Below, one piece after another: positions 56,122 to 64,000 of a stretch of DNA of 64,000 nt. The notes below the pieces were generated by a model that saw only the letters and a program-made list of their open reading frames with translations, was not told the DNA's origin and ran no database searches. Made by a program: the position numbers and the translations under genes. The stretch comes from Candidatus Binataceae bacterium. GTDB lineage: Bacteria; Desulfobacterota; Binatia; Binatales; Binataceae. The DNA lies in the NCBI GenBank assembly GCA_035308025.1, contig DATGHL010000029.1, positions 103,287 to 167,286 of the forward strand, written 5' to 3'. Positions within the stretch are counted from its first letter, which is position 1; the number at the start of each line of letters is the position of its first letter.

Positions 56122-57564
56122 ATGGAAAATCATCAAAGTCATCTAGGTGCGATAGTTCTTGCCGCGGGATTGGGCACGCGGATGCGCTCGGCACGCGCGA
56201 AAGTCCTGCACGAGTTGGCCGGCGAGCCGATGATCGCGCGGAGTCTGCGGGCTATCGCGGCGCTGGCGCCCGACCCGCTCGTAGTGGTAGTCGGTCATCA
56301 GGCGCGTGAGGTCGAGGCCGCGGCGCGGCGCGCGGTTGCGAACGCACCCCTGCTATTTGCGCAGCAGCCTGAGCAGCGCGGCACCGGCGACGCGGCGCGC
56401 CGCGCCTTCGACGCGTTGCCAGGAAATTTTGCCGGCGATCTGCTGATCGGCTGCGGCGACATGCCGATGCTCGAATCCGCGACCTTGCGCAGCTTCGTCG
56501 CCGACCATCGTGCGCACGGGCGCGTGCTTTCCTTCATCAGCGTGGTTCTCGACGATCCGGGCAACTATGGCCGTGTCATCCGCGATCGCGAAGGCGCCGT
56601 ATGCGCGATCGTCGAGGCGCGGGACGCCGCGCCGGCCGAACGCGAGATCACGGAGATCAACAGCGGGATTTATCTGGTCGACGCCCACTTTCTGGGCCGC
56701 GCGCTGGTCGAAATCAATTCTGACAATGTGCAACAGGAATTCTATCTGACCGATATAGTCGCGCTCGCCCGCCGGGAGGGCGTCAACGTCAACGCCTGGC
56801 GAGTTGAGCAGGCAGATGAGTTCGCTGGAATTAATACGCGCGAGGAGCTGGCCCGCATGGACAGACAAATCCGCGATGAAACGAACCGCCGCTTGATGGC
56901 CGCGGGCGTCACGCTGATCGATCCTGCCACCGCCTATATTGGGTCAGAGGCGGAGATTGGCCGCGACACCACGATCGGTCCCAACGTGCAGATCAGCGGC
57001 AAGAGCCGCGTCGGCGCGGGAGTCGTGATCGAGGGGACGGCGTGGCTGCGCGACGTCGTGATCGGTGATCGCTGCCATCTGAAGCTCGGCGTGCGCGCGG
57101 AGAGTTGCGTGATTGGCGACGAGTGCGAGATCGGACCGTTCGCCAATCTGCGCGAGGGTACACAGCTGGAAGGGCATAACCGAATCGGCAATTTCGTCGA
57201 AACCAAGAACGCGCGAATCGGCCGCGGCACCAAGGCGAGCCATCTGAGCTATCTCGGCGACGCGCTCATCGGGCGCGAGACTAACGTCGGTTGCGGCGTC
57301 ATCACGGTGAATTACGACGGCTACGACAAGCATCAGACGCGGATCGGCGACAACTGCATGGTCGGCTGCGATACGCAGCTCATCGCGCCGATCGCGGTCG
57401 GCAACGACGTTTACGTCGCGTCGGGAACGACCCTGGTGCGTGACGTCGCTGACGGCGCGCTCGTCATGTCGCAGCATCCGCAGCGCGAGAAGGCGGGTTG
57501 GACCGCGGACTGGCATAAGCGGCACGCGAATCATCCGAAGGCGCGCGGTAGTGACAAGGTTTGA
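56122..57564 (+). CDS. glmU: Bifunctional UDP-N-acetylglucosamine pyrophosphorylase / GlcN-1-P N-acetyltransferase
   Basis: GlmU makes UDP-GlcNAc in two steps. It has 480 residues. The N-terminal uridyltransferase shows VLAAGLGTRMRSARAKVLHELAG, QPEQRGTGDAARRA and LIGCGDMP. The C-terminal acetyltransferase is a left-handed beta helix of hexapeptide repeats (about residue 265-440), with KASHLSYLGDALIGRETNVGCGVITVNYDG. It is followed by glmS after a 185-bp gap, so the hexosamine pathway is clustered here. Confidence 0.96.
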   Translation: MENHQSHLGAIVLAAGLGTRMRSARAKVLHELAGEPMIARSLRAIAALAPDPLVVVVGHQAREVEAAARRAVANAPLLFAQQPEQRGTGDAARRAFDALPGNFAGDLLIGCGDMPMLESATLRSFVADHRAHGRVLSFISVVLDDPGNYGRVIRDREGAVCAIVEARDAAPAEREITEINSGIYLVDAHFLGRALVEINSDNVQQEFYLTDIVALARREGVNVNAWRVEQADEFAGINTREELARMDRQIRDETNRRLMAAGVTLIDPATAYIGSEAEIGRDTTIGPNVQISGKSRVGAGVVIEGTAWLRDVVIGDRCHLKLGVRAESCVIGDECEIGPFANLREGTQLEGHNRIGNFVETKNARIGRGTKASHLSYLGDALIGRETNVGCGVITVNYDGYDKHQTRIGDNCMVGCDTQLIAPIAVGNDVYVASGTTLVRDVADGALVMSQHPQREKAGWTADWHKRHANHPKARGSDKV

Positions 57565-57749
57565 CTTTATGCACGGCTCCTCGATTTTTGACGCAGCTCC
57601 AGGGGGCGGCCGAGTCCGCGAGGCGCGGCCTCAGTCCAGCCGCCCTGACAAAACTTTGAACGCAACTCGCAGACTAGTTTGCTCGTTGCGCTTCGCTCCA
57701 CTGGCGCTCGCCTACTCGCTCCGCGCGGCGGCTGTGCGCCACTAGCGTT
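57565..57749. other. glmU-glmS intergenic region with imperfect hairpin
   Basis: The 185-bp gap contains an imperfect hairpin at 57661-57690. CGCAAC pairs with GTTGCG, and after two mismatches GCAGA pairs with TTTGC, around a CTAG loop. No glmS ribozyme core or clear promoter was recognised. It could be an attenuator or an RNA processing site, but this is weak. Confidence 0.3.
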
Positions 57750-59582
57750 ATGTGTGGAATCATGGGATATGTCGGGCCGCGCGAGGCGGCGCCGATTCTG
57801 CTGCGCGGCCTGCGCCGCCTCGAATATCGCGGTTACGATTCGGCCGGGATCGCGATACTGGTCGGCGGCAAGCGCCTCGAGATCCGACGCGCCGTCGGCA
57901 AACTCGACAATCTGTACAAGCTGCTCGACGGCGCGCCACTTGCCGGTCACATCGGAATGGGGCATACGCGCTGGGCCACGCATGGCCGGCCCTCCGAGAC
58001 CAACGCGCATCCGCATCAGGCGGGGCCCGTCGCCGTGATTCACAACGGCATCATCGAGAATTACGTCGCGCTGCGGGAGAGCTTGCTCAAGCGCAGCCAT
58101 AGGCTTAAGTCGGAGACCGACACCGAACTGATCTCTCATCTGATCGAAGAACGGCTGCGGGATAGCTTGACCTTGGCCGAGGCAGTCCGCGCGGTGATTC
58201 AGGAATTACGGGGATCCTTCTCGATCGTCGTGCTCTCAGAGACCGAGCCGGGCAAACTGGTCGCCGCCAAAACCGCGACGCCCCTGGTGCTCGGTTTCGG
58301 CGACGGCGAGAACTTCGTGGCTTCGGACATTCCGGCGATTCTCGAGCATACGCGGCGCGCGCTCGTGCTTGAAGACGGCGAGATGGCGGAAATAAGCGCT
58401 GACGAGATTCGGCTCACAAGCTTCGCCGGCGCGCCGATCGTGCGCGCGCCGCGCACTATCGAATGGGACGCGGTGGCCGCGACCAAGGGCGGCTACCAGC
58501 ATTATCTGCGCAAGGAGATCGCCGAGCAGCCGCAGGCCTGGATCGATACGCTGAGCGGGCGCGCGAGCGCCGGTTCGGCTGAAGTGCGCTTCGAGTCGGA
58601 GCTGCTGCCGGCCGGCGGCGCCGAAGCGATCCGGCGAATCGTGATGGTCTCGGCCGGCGCGTCGTGGATCTCGTCGCAAATCGGCAAGTTCATGATCGAG
58701 GAGCTGTGCGGCATTCCCGCGGAGGTCGATTACTCGGCAGAATTTCGCTATCGCAGCCCTGCCGTCGATGATCACACGCTGGTCGTTGCGGTGTCGCAAT
58801 CGGGCGAGACCGCTGACACGCTCGCGGCGATGGAGGAGGCGAAACGACGTGGCAGCCATCTCTTGGCGCTGACCAACACCGTCGATTCGTCGATCGCGCG
58901 CAAGGCCGACGGCCAGTTGTACACACGCTGCGGGCCCGAGATCAGTGTGACGACGACGAAGTGTTTTCTCGCGCAGATCGAAGCTTTCTACTTATTTTCG
59001 ATCCATCTCGCGGCGCGACTCGGACGACTCAAAGCGCAGCAGGCCGAGGAGCTGCTGCAACCGGTCTTTGCGATCCCTCATCAGATCGAGACGATCCTCA
59101 CGCAGGAGCGCTTGATCGAGAAGATCGCGCGGAAATATGGCAAGGCCCGCGACTTCCTCTATCTCGGGCGCGGCATCAACTATCCGGTCGCGCTCGAAGG
59201 CGCGCTCAAGCTCAAGGAGATTTCCTACATTCACGCCGAGGGCTACTCGGCGGGCGAGATGAAGCATGGCCCGATCGCGCTGATCGACGAGGAGATGCCG
59301 GTCGTCGTGATCATCCCCAACGACAACGTATTCGACAAAACCATGTCGAATCTGAAGGAAGTCGAGTCGCGCAACGGCCGGATCATCGCAGTCACCGATC
59401 ACGCCTCGCCGGAGCTGCGGGAAGTGGCGTGGGAGGTTATCGAGACACCGTCGAGCAATCGCTTCCTGATGCCGGTGCTGATGACAGTGCCGCTGCAGCT
59501 GCTGGCCTACCACATCGCAGTCTACCGCGGCACCGACGTCGATCAGCCGCGCAACCTGGCCAAGTCCGTCACGGTCGAGTGA
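57750..59582 (+). CDS. glmS: Glutamine-fructose-6-phosphate aminotransferase
   Basis: GlmS makes glucosamine-6-phosphate, the entry to peptidoglycan and LPS sugars. It has 610 residues. It begins MCGIMGYVGPREAAP with the nucleophilic Cys1 of the glutaminase domain and has LEYRGYDSAGIA and GHTRWATHG. Two SIS domains follow (VSAGASWISSQIGK, VSQSGETADTLAAM and LGRGINYPVALEGALKLKEISYIHAEGYSAGEMKHGPIALID). It ends with the standard DVDQPRNLAKSVTVE. Confidence 0.97.
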   Translation: MCGIMGYVGPREAAPILLRGLRRLEYRGYDSAGIAILVGGKRLEIRRAVGKLDNLYKLLDGAPLAGHIGMGHTRWATHGRPSETNAHPHQAGPVAVIHNGIIENYVALRESLLKRSHRLKSETDTELISHLIEERLRDSLTLAEAVRAVIQELRGSFSIVVLSETEPGKLVAAKTATPLVLGFGDGENFVASDIPAILEHTRRALVLEDGEMAEISADEIRLTSFAGAPIVRAPRTIEWDAVAATKGGYQHYLRKEIAEQPQAWIDTLSGRASAGSAEVRFESELLPAGGAEAIRRIVMVSAGASWISSQIGKFMIEELCGIPAEVDYSAEFRYRSPAVDDHTLVVAVSQSGETADTLAAMEEAKRRGSHLLALTNTVDSSIARKADGQLYTRCGPEISVTTTKCFLAQIEAFYLFSIHLAARLGRLKAQQAEELLQPVFAIPHQIETILTQERLIEKIARKYGKARDFLYLGRGINYPVALEGALKLKEISYIHAEGYSAGEMKHGPIALIDEEMPVVVIIPNDNVFDKTMSNLKEVESRNGRIIAVTDHASPELREVAWEVIETPSSNRFLMPVLMTVPLQLLAYHIAVYRGTDVDQPRNLAKSVTVE

Positions 59583-59628
59583 GCCAAAGCCACTGGCTTT
59601 GTGCCTGACGCGGGTTCAGGAGTACCAA

Positions 59629-60813
59629 ATGTCGGATTCGCGGCCGCTGGCCGGCCTCAAAGTGATCGACCTCACGCGCTACCTCGCGGGTCCCTTTTGC
59701 ACGCAGATTCTTGGCGACTACGGCGCCGAGATCATCAAGGTTGAACCGGTCGAAGGCGCGCGCGCCGAGATGGGCGGCTACAGCGGCCGGGATTCGTACT
59801 TTTTCATGAGCACGAACCGCTCGAAGAAGAGCGTGCAAATCGCGACGCGCAATCCGGAGGGCCGCGCGGTGCTGCAGAAGCTGCTCGATGCGGCCGACGT
59901 GGTCATCGACAATTTTCGCCCAGGCGTGATGGAGACGATGGGCTTCGGTTACGCAGCCCTGGCGCGGCGCAATCCACGGATCATCGCCTGTAGCGTCTCG
60001 GGCTTCGGTCCGAACGGTCCGCTGCGCGACAACCCCGGCTTCGATCAGATCGCGCAGGGCTTCTCCGGCCTGATGAGCGTGACCGGAAGCCAAACGAGCG
60101 GGCCGACGCGGGTGGGTATCGCGATCTGCGATCTGCTCGGCGGCATCTTCGCCGCGAACGGAATTCTGCTCGCGCTCGAAGCGCGCCATCGGAGCGGACG
60201 CGGGCAGCAGGTCGAGACATCTTTGATCGAGGCGATTATCAGCGTGTTGAGCTGGTCGGCCGGGATCTACTTCGACACCGGGCAGAGCCCCGCGCCGGCC
60301 GGCAATCATCATCCGCTAGGATCTCCGCACGGCGTCTTTCAGGCGGCCGACCGGCCGTTCAATATCGCGGTTGGGAACGAGGCGATGTGGCGGAGTTTCG
60401 TCGAGCTGATCGGACGGCCCGAGTTGGCTCTGGATTCGCGCTTCGACCGGCTCGCGCATCGGCTCAAGTATCGTGCGGAGCTAAGCACAGAAATCAATCA
60501 GGCGCTCGCCGCATACCCCGCTGACTATTGGATCGGTCGCCTTAATGCCGGCGGCATTCCATCAGGGCCAATTTTGACGATCGCCGAGATGTTCAATCAT
60601 CCGCAGATTGCGGCGCGCGAGATGCTCCTGCGGCTCGCCCATCCGGTGCACGGCGAAATCAAAACAACCGGTCTGGCGGTCAAATTGTCGGAGACCCCCG
60701 GCAGTGTCGCCCGCCCGCCGCTGCTGGGTGAGCATACCGAAGAGGTGCTGCGCGCGAGCGGCTATAGCATCGAAGAACTGGAGCGACTGCGCGCGGCGGG
60801 CGCGATCAAATAG
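59629..60813 (+). CDS. CaiB/BaiF family (class III) CoA-transferase
   Basis: A 394-residue class III CoA-transferase from the ATG at 59629 with an AGGAG SD. It shows LKVIDLTRYLAGPFCTQILGDYGAEIIKVE, VVIDNFRPGVMETMGFGY and the catalytic-Asp region GIAICDLLGGIFAANGILLALE, and ends with the family GEHTEEVLRASGYSIEELERLRAAGAI. It is a different branch from the gene at 22241. Substrate unknown. It follows glmS by 46 bp and may be co-transcribed only by chance. Confidence 0.88.
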   Translation: MSDSRPLAGLKVIDLTRYLAGPFCTQILGDYGAEIIKVEPVEGARAEMGGYSGRDSYFFMSTNRSKKSVQIATRNPEGRAVLQKLLDAADVVIDNFRPGVMETMGFGYAALARRNPRIIACSVSGFGPNGPLRDNPGFDQIAQGFSGLMSVTGSQTSGPTRVGIAICDLLGGIFAANGILLALEARHRSGRGQQVETSLIEAIISVLSWSAGIYFDTGQSPAPAGNHHPLGSPHGVFQAADRPFNIAVGNEAMWRSFVELIGRPELALDSRFDRLAHRLKYRAELSTEINQALAAYPADYWIGRLNAGGIPSGPILTIAEMFNHPQIAAREMLLRLAHPVHGEIKTTGLAVKLSETPGSVARPPLLGEHTEEVLRASGYSIEELERLRAAGAIK

Positions 60814-60821
60814 ATCGCGCC
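60799..60821. terminator. Terminator overlapping the CoA-transferase stop, convergent with pyrF
   Basis: GGCGCGATC / GATCGCGCC form a perfect 9-bp stem with loop AAATA. The stop codon lies within the loop and stem. The plus-strand tail is GGCGGGTTTC, so the T run is poor. It separates convergent genes whose stops are 16 bp apart and may serve both directions. Confidence 0.5.
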
Positions 60822-60829
60822 GGCGGGTT

Positions 60830-61699
60830 TCATCGAATTTGACGCGCGGCGAACGCGCGATTGAGATCGTCTTTCATCGCGCCGGCCGCCGCCGCGGCGG
60901 CCGCGCCGGGACGGCATTGCGGCTGCTGCAGATACGCATACATCAAGCTCCGGCTGGCGTTGACGATCACGCCGCGGCCGTCGGGTCGCGCGGCGGCGAT
61001 CGCGTCGTCGGCGTCCGCGCCTTGAGCGCCATACCCCGGCACGAGCAGGACGCTGGCGGGCATCAGTTCACGGGCGCGCCGCGCGTGCTCCGGGTAAGTC
61101 GCGCCGACGACTGCGCCGACCGGGGATAAGTCATGCGCGCCGATGAAATCGCTGCCCCAGCCGTTCACCCGTTCGGCGACCATCTCCCACAGCGGACGTT
61201 CGGGCGCGAGACGATCCTGGAATTCGCCCGACGAAGGGTTCGAGGTTTTGACCAGGACGAACAGGCCGCGGCCGCGGCGGACGCGCGCGATAAAGGGGGC
61301 GAGCGCGTCGCTGCCGAGGTAGGGATTCACCGTCACCGCGTCGCAGCCGAAGTCGCCGTCACCGAGAAAGGCCTCGGCATAAGCGGCCGAGGTCGAACCG
61401 ATATCGCCGCGCTTGGCATCCGCGATCGTGAGCAGTCCGAGCGAGCGGGCGAGGGCGAGCACCTCGACCAGCGCGCGCAGCCCGTCGAGTCCGCGGGCCT
61501 CGAAAAAAGCGAGCTGCGGCTTGATCGCGACAACGAAGGGCGCGCAGGCCTCGACAATTTCGCAGCAGAAGCGCGCGAGCGAGTAGCCCTCCGGGACGCC
61601 GCGCAACTTTGACGTATCGAGCTGCGGATCGACGCCGAGCACGGCAACGCTGCTCTTGGCCTCCTGCGCGGCGAGTAATCGATCGATGAAGTCGCTCAT
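60830..61699 (-). CDS. pyrF: Orotidine 5'-phosphate decarboxylase (type 2)
   Basis: PyrF makes UMP from OMP. From the ATG at 61699, which overlaps the glycosylase stop as ATGA, it has 289 residues, the length of the longer type 2 form. The catalytic motif is TIADAKRGDIGSTSAAYAEAFL. It begins FIDRLLAAQEAKSSVAVLGVDPQL; VNPYLGSDALAPF and FVLVKTSNPSSGEFQD are also typical. The C terminus is an Ala-rich stretch followed by a basic helix. Confidence 0.95.
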   Translation of the reverse strand: MSDFIDRLLAAQEAKSSVAVLGVDPQLDTSKLRGVPEGYSLARFCCEIVEACAPFVVAIKPQLAFFEARGLDGLRALVEVLALARSLGLLTIADAKRGDIGSTSAAYAEAFLGDGDFGCDAVTVNPYLGSDALAPFIARVRRGRGLFVLVKTSNPSSGEFQDRLAPERPLWEMVAERVNGWGSDFIGAHDLSPVGAVVGATYPEHARRARELMPASVLLVPGYGAQGADADDAIAAARPDGRGVIVNASRSLMYAYLQQPQCRPGAAAAAAAGAMKDDLNRAFAARQIR

Positions 61700-62457
61700 T
61701 TGGTTTTGGACGATCTTGCCGCCGCGAGCCGGCCGCGCCTCGCGGCTGGAGGCTTGGCCGGCAGTTTTTTGCTTCGCGCCACAGTGGCTTTCATCTGGAC
61801 CGCGTCGGGCGTCACAATGCGGCCGCTCTGCCAAAGATACCACGCCGCGGCCGTGCGATAGGGACGCCAGCGCTCCCCCAGCTCACGCAACCCTTTTTCC
61901 GTAATCGGCACGTTTGCGCCGTAGTGGCGCGTCGCGGCGCTGCGCAAGCCGAGATCGCCGACCGCCAGGACGTCGGGCCGCCAGAGGTTGAACATCAGAA
62001 ACATCTCGGCGGTCCAGCGCCCGATTCCACGCACTGCGGTCAGCTCTGCGATGATCTCCTCGTCGTCCAATTTGGGGAAGCGGCGGAAATTGATCCGACC
62101 ATCGCGGACCTTAGCGGCAAGGTCGCGGATGTAAGCCATCTTGCCGCGCGACAAGCCGGCCTTGCGCAGATCTTCGTCGGAGGCTGCGGCGACTTTATCG
62201 GCGGAGGGGAAACGTCCGCCGCCGATCATCGCGACGAAGCGATTAAAGATCGCGAGGGCGGCGCTGCCGGCGAGCTGCTGGAAAATAATCGCGCGCACGA
62301 GAGCCTGGAAATTCTCGGGACGCCGCGTGATTTGCACGGGCCCGGCCTCGAGAATGATCCGGGCCATCACCGGATCGGTTTTTTGCAGATGGGCAACCGC
62401 CTCCAGCGCCCAGGGCGGCGTATGGGCGGCTTCTTTGGTTTTTTTCGCTTTTTTCAC
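61696..62457 (-). CDS. DNA-3-methyladenine glycosylase II (AlkA-like, HhH-GPD)
   Basis: A 253-residue base-excision repair glycosylase. The helix-hairpin-helix reads ELTAVRGIGRWTAEMFLMFNLWRPDVLAVGDLGLRSA; it contains the GIGRWTAE hairpin and the catalytic Asp in VGDLG. The upstream part ALVRAIIFQQLAGSAALAIFNRF is the family substrate-binding stretch. Both ends are Lys/Arg-rich and probably disordered (MKKAKKTKEAA; RSKKLPAKPPAARRGR). It is coupled to pyrF by a 4-bp overlap. Confidence 0.88.
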   Translation of the reverse strand: MKKAKKTKEAAHTPPWALEAVAHLQKTDPVMARIILEAGPVQITRRPENFQALVRAIIFQQLAGSAALAIFNRFVAMIGGGRFPSADKVAAASDEDLRKAGLSRGKMAYIRDLAAKVRDGRINFRRFPKLDDEEIIAELTAVRGIGRWTAEMFLMFNLWRPDVLAVGDLGLRSAATRHYGANVPITEKGLRELGERWRPYRTAAAWYLWQSGRIVTPDAVQMKATVARSKKLPAKPPAARRGRLAAARSSKTK

Positions 62458-62490
62458 TTTTCTGCTTCGCGCAACGCGCTGCGATCAAAG

Positions 62491-63999
62491 TTAACTACTC
62501 GGGTGCGTGCGTGGAGACAACGAGATTTTCTCGAAGCGGGTCGGGCGCATCGGGTTCAGGATGTAATCCTTCACCCACGGCTGAAGAATGACGTAGGTCA
62601 CGCGATGGTAGAGCGGGACCCACGGCGCGTCGGCCAGGATCATTTTCTGCGCGGCATCATAGAGCTGATAGCGCCGCTTCAGATCGCTGACCGGCGCAGC
62701 CTCGACGAGTAGCCGGTCCACGCCCGGATTGTCGTAGAACGTGTCGTTGTTCTCGCCCCACTGCTTCTTCGAAAAGAGCACGTCGAGAAAATTCGCCGGG
62801 TCGGGAAAGTCCGCCTCCCAGCCAAGGCTCGCGATCTCGACCGTGTCGGGCTGGCGCACCGCTTCGAGCAGCGGCGACCAGGCGAGCGGCTTGAGCACCG
62901 CGTGGACGCCAACGAGCGCGAGGTCCTGCTGGATCGATTCGACGAGAATCGTCTCGTTCTGGTCGGCGCGAAACCAGATTTGGGGCGCCAGATTGCGCGC
63001 GACGCCGGCGCTTTCGAGCAACGCGCGCGCCTTGCCGGGATCATAGGGATAGCCCGCGACCGAGGGATCATAGCCGGGCAGACCCGGCGCTAGGATACCT
63101 TCGGCAGCGACACCGCGGCCGTTCAACAGCGCGATCAGTTTGTCCTTGCGGATCGCGTAGTTGAAGGCGCGCCGCACGCGGACGTCATCGAACGGCTTCA
63201 TCCGGCAGTTCATACCGAGATAGTCGGTGCTCAGCGTGACGATGTGCCGGGTCAGCGCCTTGAGCCGCGGAGTTTTCATGACATAGGGAAACTCGGCCGG
63301 AGGGATCGACGAAACGTCGATTTCGCCCGCCTCGAACTTGAGCCACTCGAGCTCGTCGCTGACGCCGATCTGCTCGACGATCGCGTCGAGGCGTGGTAAT
63401 CCTGGCGCAAAATAATGCGGATTACGGATCAGTATCAGCCGCTGGCCGCCGAGCCACTGCGCGAGCATGAAGGGACCGCTGCCGACGACGTGTTGCGAAA
63501 AATCCTCACCCCAGCGCGCGGCGACTTCGCGCGGGACGGCCGCCGCAAACGGCATCGCGAGCTTGTGGATGAAGATCGGATCCGGCGCGACCAGGCGGAA
63601 TCTGATGGTCCACGGATCCGGGGTTTCGATTCCAGTCACGTGCAGGGCGCGGCGCGCGACGAACGCTTCCGCGCCGACGATCGTGCGGTAGTACTCGAGC
63701 CCCTTCGAGCGGGTCGCCGGCGTCAGCACGCGTTCCACCGCGTACTTGAAATCCGCGCTGGTCACGCGGCGGCCGTTGGTGAAACTCGCGTCGTGGCGCA
63801 GATGGAAGATGACGCTGGTGGCGTCGGACGAAATCTCCCAGGTGAGTGCGAGGTCGGGCACGAGATTGACGCCGCCATCGCTGTAGCGCACGAGGGTATC
63901 GAAGATCATCTGCTCGAAGGTCCACGACGCGGTGTCGTAACCGGCCGCGGGATCAAGCGTCGGAATGTCGTCGAGTTCCGCCAGCCGCAGGACTTTTGC
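62491..63999 (-). CDS. ABC transporter substrate-binding protein, peptide/nickel family (partial)
   Basis: The frame is open to the right edge and lacks its start, so the signal peptide is outside. The visible roughly 500 residues match the family 5 extracellular solute-binding fold: LRLAELDDIPTLDPAAGYDTASWTFEQMIFDTLVRY at the N-side, RRVTSADFKYAVERVLTP (signature), GSGPFMLAQWLGGQRLILIRNPHYF, VRRAFNYAIRKDKLIALLNGRG and PYDPGKARALLESAG. It would bind peptides or similar ligands in the periplasm. Its permease genes are not in the window. Confidence 0.88.
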   Translation of the reverse strand, partial: AKVLRLAELDDIPTLDPAAGYDTASWTFEQMIFDTLVRYSDGGVNLVPDLALTWEISSDATSVIFHLRHDASFTNGRRVTSADFKYAVERVLTPATRSKGLEYYRTIVGAEAFVARRALHVTGIETPDPWTIRFRLVAPDPIFIHKLAMPFAAAVPREVAARWGEDFSQHVVGSGPFMLAQWLGGQRLILIRNPHYFAPGLPRLDAIVEQIGVSDELEWLKFEAGEIDVSSIPPAEFPYVMKTPRLKALTRHIVTLSTDYLGMNCRMKPFDDVRVRRAFNYAIRKDKLIALLNGRGVAAEGILAPGLPGYDPSVAGYPYDPGKARALLESAGVARNLAPQIWFRADQNETILVESIQQDLALVGVHAVLKPLAWSPLLEAVRQPDTVEIASLGWEADFPDPANFLDVLFSKKQWGENNDTFYDNPGVDRLLVEAAPVSDLKRRYQLYDAAQKMILADAPWVPLYHRVTYVILQPWVKDYILNPMRPTRFEKISLSPRTHPSS

Positions 64000-64000
64000 A

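Noticed and set aside
57565..57749. Possible glmS ribozyme upstream of glmS
   Set aside because: No recognisable conserved ribozyme core; only a weak imperfect hairpin is present, and the organism does not look like a Gram-positive bacterium.

Overview
The window is GC-rich bacterial chromosome. It opens with a near-complete rif/str/S10 ribosomal supercluster on the minus strand, continues into an accessory catabolic region, and ends with a long biosynthetic and housekeeping block. No transposase, integrase of a mobile element, rRNA or CRISPR array was seen. The E. coli-like order tRNA-Thr/Tyr/Gly/Thr, rpmG, tRNA-Trp, secE, nusG, rplKAJL, rpoBC, rpsLG, fusA, tuf points to a proteobacterium-like or neighbouring Gram-negative lineage. 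The mix of CaiB/BaiF CoA-transferases, luciferase-like (LLM) oxidoreductases, a Rieske dioxygenase and amidohydrolases resembles uncultured soil lineages such as Candidatus Binatota. That placement is an inference from gene content, not a search result.

Region 1 (1-20.7 kb, all minus). Transcription runs from a clear sigma-70-type promoter at 20690-20718 through four tRNAs, rpmG, tRNA-Trp, secE, nusG, the L11/L1/L10/L12 genes, rpoB, rpoC, rpsL, rpsG, fusA, tuf, rpsJ, rplC, rplD, rplW, rplB and a partial rpsS at the left edge. A hairpin after rpoC probably ends or attenuates the first half. The tuf gene that lies between tRNA-Thr and rpmG in E. coli is absent, and the single EF-Tu visible here carries a four-cysteine insert.

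Region 2 (20.7-31.5 kb, mixed strands). Here are rlmB, a PaaI-like thioesterase, a CaiB/BaiF CoA-transferase and a ring-hydroxylating dioxygenase whose beta and alpha genes are separated by an FkbM-type methyltransferase and a small unknown gene. These are followed by an LLM monooxygenase, a broken toxin-antitoxin locus joined to the tail of a second LLM gene, an unknown 103-residue protein, an unknown membrane protein, and a DnaQ-UvrC fusion nuclease with a 20-bp palindrome inside its coding sequence.

Region 3 (31.5-43 kb). sufT, rplU and rpmA precede a gene-poor stretch with an SDR remnant and a strong palindrome. Then come an animal-type heme peroxidase, an F420-type LLM oxidoreductase, two tandem zinc alcohol dehydrogenases, a secreted phosphoesterase and two tandem amidohydrolases. 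Repeated tandem duplication suggests an expanding catabolic locus; the substrate cannot be read from the sequence.

Region 4 (42.9-55.8 kb, all minus). A tightly packed run reads xerC-hslV-hslU-argB-argD-argF-argG-(small Cys protein)-argH-(lipoprotein)-lysA-dapF-dapA. It joins arginine and lysine/peptidoglycan precursor synthesis with a protease and a chromosome-dimer recombinase.

Region 5 (55.8-64 kb). A cysteine-rich small protein, glmU and glmS (UDP-GlcNAc supply) and another CaiB/BaiF transferase lie on the plus strand. On the minus strand are pyrF, an AlkA-like DNA glycosylase and an ABC-transporter peptide-binding protein cut by the right edge.
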